Part shown: in pieces, positions 1-5,245 of the stretch
Position numbering within the stretch: position 1 is the first letter of the stretch
How the letters are laid out: every line of letters starts with the position of its first letter
From: Pseudomonadota bacterium
Lineage (GTDB): Bacteria > Pseudomonadota > Alphaproteobacteria > Rhodospirillales > Casp-alpha2
NCBI GenBank assembly: GCA_022563215.1
Contig: JADFNT010000103.1
Coordinates: 1-6,453 of the forward strand
Length of the DNA stretch: 6,453 nt
Direction of reading: 5' to 3'
Position numbers and translations under genes: made by a program
The notes under the pieces: model-generated
Seen by the model: the letters and a program-made list of their open reading frames with translations, nothing else
Databases searched by the model: none
What the model was told of the DNA's origin: nothing

Positions 1-1
1 C

Positions 2-193
2 ACCGCTCTTACAAACGGGCGGGTCAAGATTGAAATTTCGAGTGATGACGGAACTCATGCCGATCTCACTACCCGTCCCATTCGATTTGAGGGACTGGCA
101 CTAATGAAGATTTGTATTGGATGGTCCGATAACGCAATGTCACCGGGGGTTTTATTGGGGGGCCTGCAGGGACTCGAACCCTGGACCCGCTGA
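2..193 (+). CDS. C-terminal part of an unidentified open frame, cut by the window edge
   Basis: An uninterrupted frame enters from the left edge and stops at the TGA at 191-193, giving 63 visible codons. The first 50 or so residues look protein-like (for example VKIEISSDDG, then CIGWSDNAMSPGVLLGG). I do not recognise a family. The last third of the frame runs through the tRNA-Lys remnant, and its stop codon lies inside that remnant, so the natural C-terminus was probably replaced when the attachment site formed. Third-position GC is visibly lower than in the core genes to the right, which suits accessory DNA. The frame could also be open by chance; the other two plus frames stop earlier. Confidence 0.3.
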   Translation, partial: TALTNGRVKIEISSDDGTHADLTTRPIRFEGLALMKICIGWSDNAMSPGVLLGGLQGLEPWTR

Positions 194-200
194 TTAAGAG
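156..200 (-). other. 3' half of a tRNA-Lys(CTT), attachment-site scar
   Basis: Read on the minus strand, this has an anticodon loop CTCTTAA (anticodon CTT at 198-196), the 3' anticodon-stem strand (193-189) and a five-base variable loop. A perfect T-arm follows (CAGGG / TTCGAGT / CCCTG, 183-167), then a seven-base 3' acceptor strand (166-160), a discriminator C and an encoded CCA (158-156). The 5' half is missing: beyond base 200 nothing pairs with the anticodon stem and there is no D-arm. A break exactly in the anticodon loop is a usual crossover position for tyrosine recombinases that target tRNA genes. The integrase stop codon is only about 50 bp away. The C discriminator is unusual for tRNA-Lys, so the copy may already have drifted. 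It is not a functional tRNA. Confidence 0.7.
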
Positions 201-232
201 TTGGTGGGCCAAATTATGATGCCCGCTGTCGA

Positions 233-257
233 TTCCGATAAGGAAGTATTATCGGAA
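233..257. repeat. Perfect 9-bp inverted repeat at the integrase stop codon
   Basis: The arms TTCCGATAA (233-241) and TTATCGGAA (249-257) are exact reverse complements around a 7-base loop. The integrase TAA stop (251-249) lies within the right arm. No T-run follows on the minus strand, so it is not a classical intrinsic terminator. It could be an mRNA 3' stabilising hairpin or a recombinase or accessory-factor site near the attachment scar. The repeat itself is certain; its role is not. Confidence 0.6.
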
Positions 258-1457
258 GTCACCGTCGCCAGGTTTCATGGGGACGACTTCACCCGGAGTT
301 GGTTCCATCAAGGACGCAATGCGCCCGGCGATCCGGTCCGCGGCCGCGCGGCGGGGGTCGATGGCAAGATGGGCGTACCGCGCTGTTGTCGCCATGTCGG
401 TATGACCAAGCAGCGCGCCGATCAAAACCAGGCTTTCCCCCATTCCGGCGGCGACCGAGGCAAAACTGTGCCGGAGGTCGTGCAGCCGAACATCCGAAAG
501 CTCCGCTTGGCCCCGTAAACGCTGCCATGCTTTCTGGAGACCGACGAAGTTCTTACCAGGCGTTGTGCCGGGAAGGACGTAGGGGTTGTCCTCGGCTTTA
601 GACAATCCTGCCAGCAACTCGAGGGCCGGCGCTCCCAAGGGAACCAACTTGGAGCCGGTTTTGCTGTCCGGCAACCGCAGACAACCAATCTCGAAGTCCA
701 CATGGTCCCATTGGAGCTCTAGAATCTCGTTGCGCCGGCAACCTGTGAAGACCAGGAGACGAATGGCGGCAACTGCGGAGGGATGCTCACCGGAATCTTC
801 AGCCTTGACCAGGACCGCGCCCAGACGCGCCAACTCTTCGCTGGAGAGGAACCGCTCGATCTTCCGCTCCGGGTATTTATCGGTGTGCCGCGTCGGATTG
901 GTGCCATCCGGACGGAGGCCCCACTTTTCCGCCAGGTTTAACATCTTGGAGAGAAGCGCCAGGCATCGGTTGGCGGCGCCGGGCTTGTCCTTCATGGCTT
1001 GATGGAACCGAGCCACGTCGGCTCGTGTAATGTCGGTGAGCTTAAGACGGCCGAGGGCGGGAAGGATATGGTTGCGGAGATTGCATTCATCTGCGGCCTC
1101 GGAAAGTGGCTTCTTCTTCACCGCCGCGTGCTCGGTGAGGTAACGTTCGGCGAATTCGGCGAGGGTCGGCGTGGCCCGATCCTCCGCCCTGGTCGCGGCC
1201 GGATCCGCGCCGTCGGCGACCAGGCCCTTAACGCTGGCAGCCTTCCGTCGGGCCTGATCTGCCGTTATCCCCTCGCCATGGCGACCGAGGGTGTACCGGC
1301 GGGACCGGCCGCCGTGTGAGTACTGGACGATATAGACCCGGGCACCCTTGGGCGTGATCTTGCAACCAAATCCCTTCATCTCGGTGTCCCAAATAAATTG
1401 GTCACGGGTACCCGGTTCGATGCTTTCGACAGATGTTTTGGTGATTTTTGCCTTCAT
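249..1457 (-). CDS. int: Tyrosine-recombinase integrase, P4-like, with DUF4102 arm-binding domain
   Basis: Catalyses site-specific integration and excision of a phage or genomic island, usually at a tRNA gene. The 402-residue product has the family's usual three-part layout. Residues about 1-90 form the N-terminal DUF4102-type arm-binding domain (FIWDTEMKGFGCKITPKGAR, then YTLGRHGEGIT). Residues about 95-190 form the SAM-like core-binding domain, and about 200-380 the catalytic domain. All catalytic residues are present: Arg241 in FTGCRRNEIL, Lys266 in DSKTGSK, His326 and Arg329 in LHDLRHSF, His352 in LLGHTD, and nucleophile Tyr361 in TARYAHL. The ATG at 1457 is chosen because the protein then begins MKAKITK, as relatives do. 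A TTG at 1487 would add ten residues but lacks a well-spaced ribosome site. The gene appears intact and probably active. Its only visible element neighbours are the tRNA-Lys scar and the non-coding region upstream. Confidence 0.93.
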   Translation of the reverse strand: MKAKITKTSVESIEPGTRDQFIWDTEMKGFGCKITPKGARVYIVQYSHGGRSRRYTLGRHGEGITADQARRKAASVKGLVADGADPAATRAEDRATPTLAEFAERYLTEHAAVKKKPLSEAADECNLRNHILPALGRLKLTDITRADVARFHQAMKDKPGAANRCLALLSKMLNLAEKWGLRPDGTNPTRHTDKYPERKIERFLSSEELARLGAVLVKAEDSGEHPSAVAAIRLLVFTGCRRNEILELQWDHVDFEIGCLRLPDSKTGSKLVPLGAPALELLAGLSKAEDNPYVLPGTTPGKNFVGLQKAWQRLRGQAELSDVRLHDLRHSFASVAAGMGESLVLIGALLGHTDMATTARYAHLAIDPRRAAADRIAGRIASLMEPTPGEVVPMKPGDGDFR

Positions 1458-1502
1458 GGGAGCCCCGATTTCAGGAAAAAAATGCAAATCCTGAGGTTTC
1501 TA

Positions 1503-1619
1503 GCAACGCCACAGCAACGTTTTGGAGTAGAATCATACAGTTTTGTGTCGTAGACAAGAGTAGAGCGCCTCCGGCCTCCTTGTCCAGAAAATAGCGCAAT
1601 ATCAGTATACTATGGTAGA
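1503..1619 (+). promoter_or_regulatory. Repeat-bearing non-coding region upstream of int (candidate integrase arm sites)
   Basis: The 178 bp between the integrase start and the tRNA-Arg are non-coding. The pentamer GTAGA occurs four times on the plus strand, all in the same orientation, starting at 1527, 1550, 1560 and 1615; two of them extend to GTAGAAT. A direct repeat GCAACG occurs at 1503-1508 and 1514-1519, and an 8-bp palindrome AGTATACT at 1604-1611. Short directly repeated boxes next to an integrase gene are typical of arm-type sites bound by the N-terminal domain. This assignment is inference from position and repetition. I see no convincing int promoter here. Confidence 0.3.
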
Positions 1620-1635
1620 ATAACGTAGGAAAGAG

Positions 1636-1712
1636 TGGCGCGCCCGGCGGGATTCGAACCCGCGACCTCAGGATTAGGAATCCTGCGCTCTATCCGACTG
1701 AGCTACGGGCGC
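1636..1712 (-). tRNA. tRNA-Arg (anticodon CCT)
   Basis: A complete 77-nt cloverleaf on the minus strand, with the CCA tail encoded (1638-1636). The acceptor strands GCGCCCG (1712-1706) and CGGGCGC (1646-1640) pair fully, with discriminator G at 1639. The D-arm is GCTC...GAGC. The anticodon stem CAGGA/TCCTG encloses loop TTCCTAA with anticodon CCT at 1678-1676, which reads AGG. The T-arm is GCGGG/TTCGAAT/CCCGC. It lies 55 bp after the pagL stop on the same strand, and the integrase lies downstream in the same direction. It is intact, so if it served as an integration target its 3' end was restored. Confidence 0.97.
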
Positions 1713-1767
1713 TCGAGGGTGAATCTGCATCCATCGCCCCCTTGAGCGCAAGGATCATTAAGATGCG

Positions 1768-2283
1768 TTAACGGCTAAAATGCTTGCCGAGCGGAATGGA
1801 GTAATTGACCAGAATCGTTTCCGTCCCCGGATTGGTATCGACGATGGACGCGTTCGACGAATGCGAAATGGCGACACCCAGCCGCGCCCGGTTGTCGAAA
1901 CGGTAGGCGAATTCGATCTGAGAACGGAACTCCAGCGCATTGCCCAGGTCCAGGTCGTTGGTCTTGCCACGCCAATAGGTCGGCGCGAAGCTGGGGGTGA
2001 CGACAAAACGGCGGCCGAAATAGATGTCCAGCAGGATGCCGGCGCCGATGAACGACATGCCGTTGGTCACCCCGGCCACGGTCAGGAAAGGCTTGAAATG
2101 CCAGATCTTGAAGTCGGAACGGTAATCGACCCGGAATTCGACGCCTTCGTCCTTTCGCCGGTTGAAGTCAAAGGCGCCGGCGCCGATGGTCAGGAAAGCG
2201 GGGTCGTCGGCATGGGCCGGCGCGGGCGGCAGACCCACTGCCGGAAACACGAACAACAAAGCAAGAAAAGCCCGTTTCAACAC
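1768..2283 (-). CDS. pagL: Lipid A 3-O-deacylase (PagL family, acyloxyacyl hydrolase)
   Basis: An outer-membrane beta-barrel enzyme that removes the 3-O-linked acyl chain from lipid A, remodelling the LPS anchor. Starting at the GTG at 2283, the product is 171 residues with a clear signal peptide: LKR, a hydrophobic stretch, and cleavage after APAHA at about residue 25. The diagnostic PagL motif follows near the C-terminus: SHSSNAS (His141, Ser143, Asn144), then NPGTE with Glu155. The His-x-Ser spacing and the 14-residue His-to-Glu spacing match the catalytic triad of Pseudomonas aeruginosa PagL (His126, Ser128, Glu140). GTG 2283 has GAAGGGGG upstream. The longer TTG start at 2325 falls at the predicted transcription start and would bury the signal peptide, so it is rejected. 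The gene has its own likely promoter and is not tightly linked to pip upstream. Confidence 0.88.
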   Translation of the reverse strand: MLKRAFLALLFVFPAVGLPPAPAHADDPAFLTIGAGAFDFNRRKDEGVEFRVDYRSDFKIWHFKPFLTVAGVTNGMSFIGAGILLDIYFGRRFVVTPSFAPTYWRGKTNDLDLGNALEFRSQIEFAYRFDNRARLGVAISHSSNASIVDTNPGTETILVNYSIPLGKHFSR

Positions 2284-2334
2284 GGTGCGGCCGCCCCCTT
2301 CAATGACTTTCCAAAAATCACCCAAACCTTCCGC

Positions 2335-2362
2335 ATCTTAGGGAAATTGCCTCCGGATTCAA
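2335..2362 (-). promoter_or_regulatory. Candidate sigma70 promoter of pagL
   Basis: On the minus strand, TTGAAT (2362-2357) and TAAGAT (2340-2335) are separated by 16 bp. Each hexamer matches the consensus at four of six positions. Transcription would begin near 2328, about 45 nt before the GTG start of pagL and after the pip stop codon. The spacing and the -10 are the same as in the predicted promoter at 5187-5214. This is pattern-based only. Confidence 0.4.
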
Positions 2363-2391
2363 GGAATTACGCCCCAAGGGAGTTTGAACGG

Positions 2392-3360
2392 TTATCTCCC
2401 GATCTGGCCCTTGAGGCGTTCCGTCGCCTTGACCAGAGCCGTGCGGACACCTGGTTCCATGGCCGAATGTCCGGCGTCGGGCACGATGACGTATTCGGCC
2501 CCAGGCCAGAGGGCGGCCAGTTTGTCGGCGGTGACGATGGGGCAAATCATGTCGTAACGTCCCTGGACGATCACTGCGGGCAGGTCCTGGACCTTGGTGA
2601 TGTTCTCCAATAGGTAATCGTCGTCCAGGAACATCCCGTTCTTGAAATAATGGGCTTCGATCCGGGCCAGCGCCAAGGACTGCGATCCGCCGCCCGATGA
2701 AGCCCCGTCCTCGAAATTAGGCCGATGGACCGAACAGGAGGTTTCGTACCGGTTCCAGGCTTCGGCGGCGGGAAGATGGATTTCGGGATCGAGGTCCGTC
2801 AGTCGGCGGTAATAACCATCGAAGAGGTCTCCCCGTTCGTCCTCGGGCAGGAATTCGCTGAACGCCCGCCAGGCTTCCGGGAACACAGTCCGGATTCCGT
2901 TAAGAAACCAGTCGAGTTCCGCCGCCGAGCCCAGGAAAATGCCGCGCAGGACGAAACCGGTGCAATGTTCGGGGTGCTCGATTCCATAGGCCAGCGCCAG
3001 GGTCGAACCCCACGAGCCGCCGAAGACCATCCATTTGTCGATGCCGAGGTGCTGGCGGAGCGTTTCGATGTCTTTGATAAGATGCTGGGTGGTGTTGTCC
3101 TCAAGCCCGGCATAGGGCTTCGAGCGTCGGGCGCCCCGTTGGTCGAAAACGACGATACGGTAGAATTCCGGGTCGAAAAAACGCCGATGCGCCGCATTGG
3201 CGCCGGCGCCGGGTCCGCCATGCAGGAAAATCACTGGCACCCCGTCGGGGTTTCCCGACTGTTCCCAATACATTTCATGGCCGCCGCCCAGCGACAGCAT
3301 GCCCTTCCCGAAAGGCTTGATCCTGGGGAAAAGGTTTTGCCGGTCGGCGTGTGTGTCCAT
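2392..3360 (-). CDS. pip: Proline iminopeptidase (alpha/beta hydrolase, peptidase family S33)
   Basis: A cytoplasmic serine peptidase that releases N-terminal proline from peptides. The 322-residue product has the usual family length. In order it shows the oxyanion-hole motif HGGPG (47-51), a DQRG motif (73-76), the nucleophile elbow GGSWGS with Ser116, the RIEAHYF segment (233-239), Asp270 in GRYDMICP and His298 in DAGHSAMEPG. These complete the Ser-Asp-His triad. Glu206 in AWNRYE and Glu235 in RIEAHYF correspond to acidic residues that hold the substrate N-terminus in known prolyl aminopeptidases. One oddity: DQRGARRS has Arg78 where the family usually has Gly (DQRGxGRS). The ATG at 3360 starts 24 bp after the ytoQ stop, so this is the last gene of the four-gene operon. 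Some relatives annotated pip are less specific aminopeptidases. Confidence 0.95.
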   Translation of the reverse strand: MDTHADRQNLFPRIKPFGKGMLSLGGGHEMYWEQSGNPDGVPVIFLHGGPGAGANAAHRRFFDPEFYRIVVFDQRGARRSKPYAGLEDNTTQHLIKDIETLRQHLGIDKWMVFGGSWGSTLALAYGIEHPEHCTGFVLRGIFLGSAAELDWFLNGIRTVFPEAWRAFSEFLPEDERGDLFDGYYRRLTDLDPEIHLPAAEAWNRYETSCSVHRPNFEDGASSGGGSQSLALARIEAHYFKNGMFLDDDYLLENITKVQDLPAVIVQGRYDMICPIVTADKLAALWPGAEYVIVPDAGHSAMEPGVRTALVKATERLKGQIGR

Positions 3361-3384
3361 GGCGGGCGGCCCCCAATGGTCCGG

Positions 3385-3843
3385 TTACAGGGTTCCATCG
3401 ATAACGTAGGCCAACAACTTTACCACCTGTTCGGGCGTTTGGGCGACCGCCAGCGCGGCGCCGTCGACTTCTTTTAAGGGATGGGTCAGGTCCGGGTCAT
3501 GAAGGGTGATAATCGGCTTGCCCAAGGCGGCGGCGAACCCGGCGTCGAAGGCGGCGTTCCATTGCTTGTATTTGTCGCCGAACCGGACGACCATCATGTC
3601 GGATTTTTGGATCATCGACCGGGTGCGGATGGCGTTGACCTTAGCGCCCTTGTGGTCCTTCCAGAAATCATCGTCTTCAGCGCCAAGGATATTGACGCCG
3701 CAGTCGTCGCTGGAGGCATGATCGGTGACGGGACCGAGCAGCGTCACCGGCAGGTTGGACTTCTCGACTCCGGCGGCAATCTTTTGGCGCCAATCGGTAT
3801 GAATTTCCCCCGATAGATACACGGTCCAGTTTTCTTGTTTCAT
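3385..3843 (-). CDS. ytoQ: YtoQ family protein (nucleoside 2-deoxyribosyltransferase-like fold)
   Basis: Matches the YtoQ family, a small conserved protein related in fold to nucleoside 2-deoxyribosyltransferases; I know of no established reaction for it. The N-terminal signature WTVYLSGEIHTDWR (6-19) is followed by TLLGPVTDHASSDDCG (34-49), a hydrophobic strand MMVVRFGDKYKQWN (83-96), and FDAGFAAALGKPIITL (99-114), which resembles the conserved AxGxAxAxGKP helix of that superfamily. Three in-frame ATGs lie at 3864, 3852 and 3843. I choose 3843 (152 residues) because the protein then begins just before the conserved WTVYL, as relatives do, and AAGGG is reasonably spaced. The ATG at 3864 would overlap the preceding Nudix stop as TAATG, giving translational coupling, and is a real alternative. 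It is the third gene of the operon. Confidence 0.88.
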   Translation of the reverse strand: MKQENWTVYLSGEIHTDWRQKIAAGVEKSNLPVTLLGPVTDHASSDDCGVNILGAEDDDFWKDHKGAKVNAIRTRSMIQKSDMMVVRFGDKYKQWNAAFDAGFAAALGKPIITLHDPDLTHPLKEVDGAALAVAQTPEQVVKLLAYVIDGTL

Positions 3844-3863
3844 GATTTTCATCCCTTGTTTCA

Positions 3864-4736
3864 TTATCCTCGATCCATCGGCGCCGGAAATTGCCGGTCT
3901 ACGCCTTGGACAATCTCGATGTAATCCGGATCTTCGGGGGTGATAAAACCCCATCGGACCAGAAAATCAATAACCACCAGGGCGCAGTTGAATTTGAAAT
4001 CATCCCCCTTGGCCAGGGTGTCCATGACCCGCGCCATCGGCCAAAGGAAAAAACTCTCCATCTCGCCGTCCGTATTCGTGGGCTCGAAGTTGGCCGGCAG
4101 TTCCAGGTCGTAATTGAAAAGCACGTCGTCGCGAAGCCCTTCCTCGCGCTCGGTAATATAAGAAACCGTTCCCACCGGCCGGGCGGTGGCGGCCAGGGCC
4201 GCCGGGATGCCGGCTTCTTCTTCGCATTCCTTGATCACGTTGTCCGATAGCGACACCCCCGCCGGCTGCCCCCCGGCGACGATCTGGTCCAGCTTGCCGG
4301 GGCCGGTCGGTTTGTCGAGGCTGCGCTTGCCGACCCACATCTTGATTTCGGCTCCGTCGCGGACAAAGCCATTGACGTGGACGCCATAGCCCTTGACTCC
4401 GAACAACGGCACGGCGGCGCGTTCCATGGTCAACAATGCCGGGGCCGAAAACGCGGAGCCCACCGGATAGGCCTCGTCCCGCCAGCCGGGGATGTGGCCG
4501 CCGCCGCGAAGCGCCTTCAGGACCCCGGCCATGGCCTCGGTCCGTTGACCGGGGACCTTCAGCCCCTCGTTCATGGTTACGGCGTCTTCCGTGACCTCGA
4601 AGACGTCGGCGAAAGGCCTAAGCAGGCCGGCGACGGCCTCGTCGATCCGGCCCACGGCGGCGCCGCCGACGACAAAAGGGCGGTAGCGGCCGGGCTCGAA
4701 GCGGGCGCAATCCCGGATGCGGTCGACAAGGCTCAC
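3864..4736 (-). CDS. Nudix hydrolase with DUF4743 N-terminal domain (thiamin-related type)
   Basis: Resembles the plant/yeast Nudix group of Arabidopsis NUDT20/24 and yeast YJR142W, reported to hydrolyse diphosphates of damaged thiamin (oxo- and oxythiamin) and so protect thiamin-dependent enzymes. The 290-residue product has an N-terminal DUF4743 region (about 1-110) and then the Nudix domain. The Nudix box runs 155-177: GGQPAG, then KECEEEAGI. The metal-binding Glu170, Glu173 and Glu174 are present, but the first Glu of the consensus is Val161 and the Arg is Lys169. Both changes also fit my recollection of the plant proteins. Other shared segments are VGTVSYITE, RDDVLFNYDLELP, PTNTDGEMESFFLWP and VVIDFLVRWG. 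The start is a GTG with AAGGAAA seven bases upstream, 22 bp after the ACT-protein stop. The thiamin role here is inferred from family resemblance. Confidence 0.9.
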   Translation of the reverse strand: MSLVDRIRDCARFEPGRYRPFVVGGAAVGRIDEAVAGLLRPFADVFEVTEDAVTMNEGLKVPGQRTEAMAGVLKALRGGGHIPGWRDEAYPVGSAFSAPALLTMERAAVPLFGVKGYGVHVNGFVRDGAEIKMWVGKRSLDKPTGPGKLDQIVAGGQPAGVSLSDNVIKECEEEAGIPAALAATARPVGTVSYITEREEGLRDDVLFNYDLELPANFEPTNTDGEMESFFLWPMARVMDTLAKGDDFKFNCALVVIDFLVRWGFITPEDPDYIEIVQGVDRQFPAPMDRG

Positions 4737-4758
4737 CCGATTTCCTTTCGCAAGGGGT

Positions 4759-5058
4759 TCATGCGGATTTAAGCACGCATTTCTCCGATGTCAGGACCGA
4801 TTGCACCGAGACCACTTGGCGCAAGGATTGAGCCAGGCGCTCGACAAGCCCGGCATCCGCATCGGCAAGCTGGATGTCGATATGGAGTTTCCCGCCCCTT
4901 GGGCCGGCGACGTCGCTCAGACAACGGTCGGGCACCAGCCCGCGCTTGGCGAAAATCTCCAATACGCGGAGCATCGTTCCCGGCTCGGTGGTGGCGATAA
5001 TGGAGAAACAGGCGGTTTGGCGACGTTGAACGGGTAAAGACCCGGATAAGGTGGTCAT
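4759..5058 (-). CDS. Small ACT-domain protein, similar to acetolactate synthase small subunit
   Basis: A 99-residue protein made almost entirely of one ACT domain (about 16-90), a fold that usually binds amino acids and regulates a partner enzyme. The sequence CFSIIATTEPGTMLRVLEIF (17-36) followed by AKRGLVPDRCLS resembles the IlvN/IlvH/IlvM start (FSIxxxNxPGxLxRVxxxFxRRG), and GGKLHIDIQL forms the next strands. It lacks the C-terminal domain of the longer IlvH-type subunits and no acetolactate synthase large subunit is nearby, so it may be a stand-alone amino-acid sensor. The ATG at 5058 is supported by GAGAGGTG upstream; longer in-frame starts run into the leader hairpin. It is the first gene of the four-gene operon with the Nudix, YtoQ and Pip genes. 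Confidence 0.82.
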   Translation of the reverse strand: MTTLSGSLPVQRRQTACFSIIATTEPGTMLRVLEIFAKRGLVPDRCLSDVAGPRGGKLHIDIQLADADAGLVERLAQSLRQVVSVQSVLTSEKCVLKSA

Positions 5059-5103
5059 GGGACGCACCTCTCTTCCTTGAAACGGTGACAGACAACGGGG
5101 GTT

Positions 5104-5127
5104 CCCGGTCCTCAAAAAGAGGCCGGG
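5104..5127 (-). promoter_or_regulatory. Leader hairpin upstream of the ACT-protein gene
   Basis: On the minus-strand transcript, CCCGGCCTC (5127-5119) and GAGG-A-CCGGG (5113-5104) form a nine-base-pair GC-rich stem with one bulged A, closed by a five-U loop. It lies about 45 nt before the ACT start codon, inside the predicted 5' leader. No U-run follows, so it is not a standard terminator. It may modulate translation or pause transcription. The stem is seen directly; its function is unknown. Confidence 0.5.
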
Positions 5128-5177
5128 TCGGTAATTCGCCGAATGCCGAGCGGCAAGGAAACGGAGATCGGTTCCAT
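5112..5177 (-). CDS. Possible 21-residue leader peptide before the ACT-Nudix operon
   Basis: An ATG at 5177 opens a 21-codon frame that ends with TGA at 5114-5112, at the loop of the leader hairpin. The peptide begins MEPISVSLPLGIRRI and contains three Ile, two Leu and one Val. The predicted transcription start (about 5180) would make it nearly leaderless, and no ribosome site can lie in front of it. A branched-chain-rich leader that ends in a hairpin before an IlvN-like gene recalls ribosome-mediated attenuation, but the sequence is short and could be open by chance. Confidence 0.2.
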   Translation of the reverse strand: MEPISVSLPLGIRRITDPASF

Positions 5178-5186
5178 AACGGGGCG

Positions 5187-5214
5187 ATCTTAGCCCCCGG
5201 GCCTTTCAGGTCAA
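5187..5214 (-). promoter_or_regulatory. Candidate sigma70 promoter of the ACT-Nudix-YtoQ-Pip operon
   Basis: On the minus strand, TTGACC (5214-5209, five of six consensus bases) and TAAGAT (5192-5187, four of six) are 16 bp apart. Transcription would start near 5180, leaving a leader of about 120 nt before the ACT start codon. It lies after the gcrA stop at 5246, so the operon need not depend on gcrA transcription. A weak imperfect hairpin with GGCC arms (5200-5219) overlaps the -35 and could end gcrA transcription poorly, but no U-run is seen. Confidence 0.45.
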
Positions 5215-5245
5215 GGGCCGCAATGCGCCGCCGAGGGCCGAGCGT

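Larger units (their letters stand above)
156..1640. mobile_element. Integrase-bearing element end or remnant between a tRNA-Lys scar and tRNA-Arg
   Basis: The segment consists of a tRNA 3' fragment, an integrase gene, and a non-coding repeat-bearing stretch that ends at an intact tRNA-Arg. Two layouts are possible. In the first, the tRNA-Lys fragment is the left end of an element that extended to the right, with int transcribed toward its att site as in lambdoid phages. No intact tRNA-Lys lies to the right, and core genes begin by about 1640, so most of the element would have been lost. In the second, the integrase belongs to an island inserted downstream of tRNA-Arg, with int in the same direction as the tRNA, as is common for P4-type islands. 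The island would then continue left of the window. No duplicate of the tRNA-Arg 3' end is visible, so the limits given are approximate. Confidence 0.4.

Noticed and set aside
319..328. GCGCCCGGCG shared with the tRNA-Arg 3' end as a possible att repeat
   Set aside because: It is only ten bases, lies inside the integrase coding sequence, and is explained by its GC-rich codons.
586..1319. Plus-strand open frames opposite the integrase
   Set aside because: They are mirror frames of a gene with all tyrosine-recombinase catalytic residues, and they have no motif of their own.
1744..1757. CCTTG/CAAGG hairpin after pagL as a terminator
   Set aside because: The stem is only five base pairs and no T-run follows on the transcribed strand.
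1758..1771. CtrA-like site TTAA-N6-TTAA at the pagL stop
   Set aside because: The CtrA consensus has a 7-base spacer, and the site lies at a gene end rather than in a promoter.
1780..2613. Plus-strand open frame of 277 codons
   Set aside because: It lies antisense to pagL and the end of pip, which both have clear catalytic motifs. Its translation shows no domain and it crosses a gene boundary.
2725..3477. Plus-strand open frame of 250 codons
   Set aside because: It is antisense to pip, whose triad is complete. It is a GC-rich mirror frame without recognisable motifs.
5200..5219. GGCC-armed hairpin as the gcrA terminator
   Set aside because: The stem is imperfect with a bulge, has no U-run, and overlaps the -35 of the next operon.
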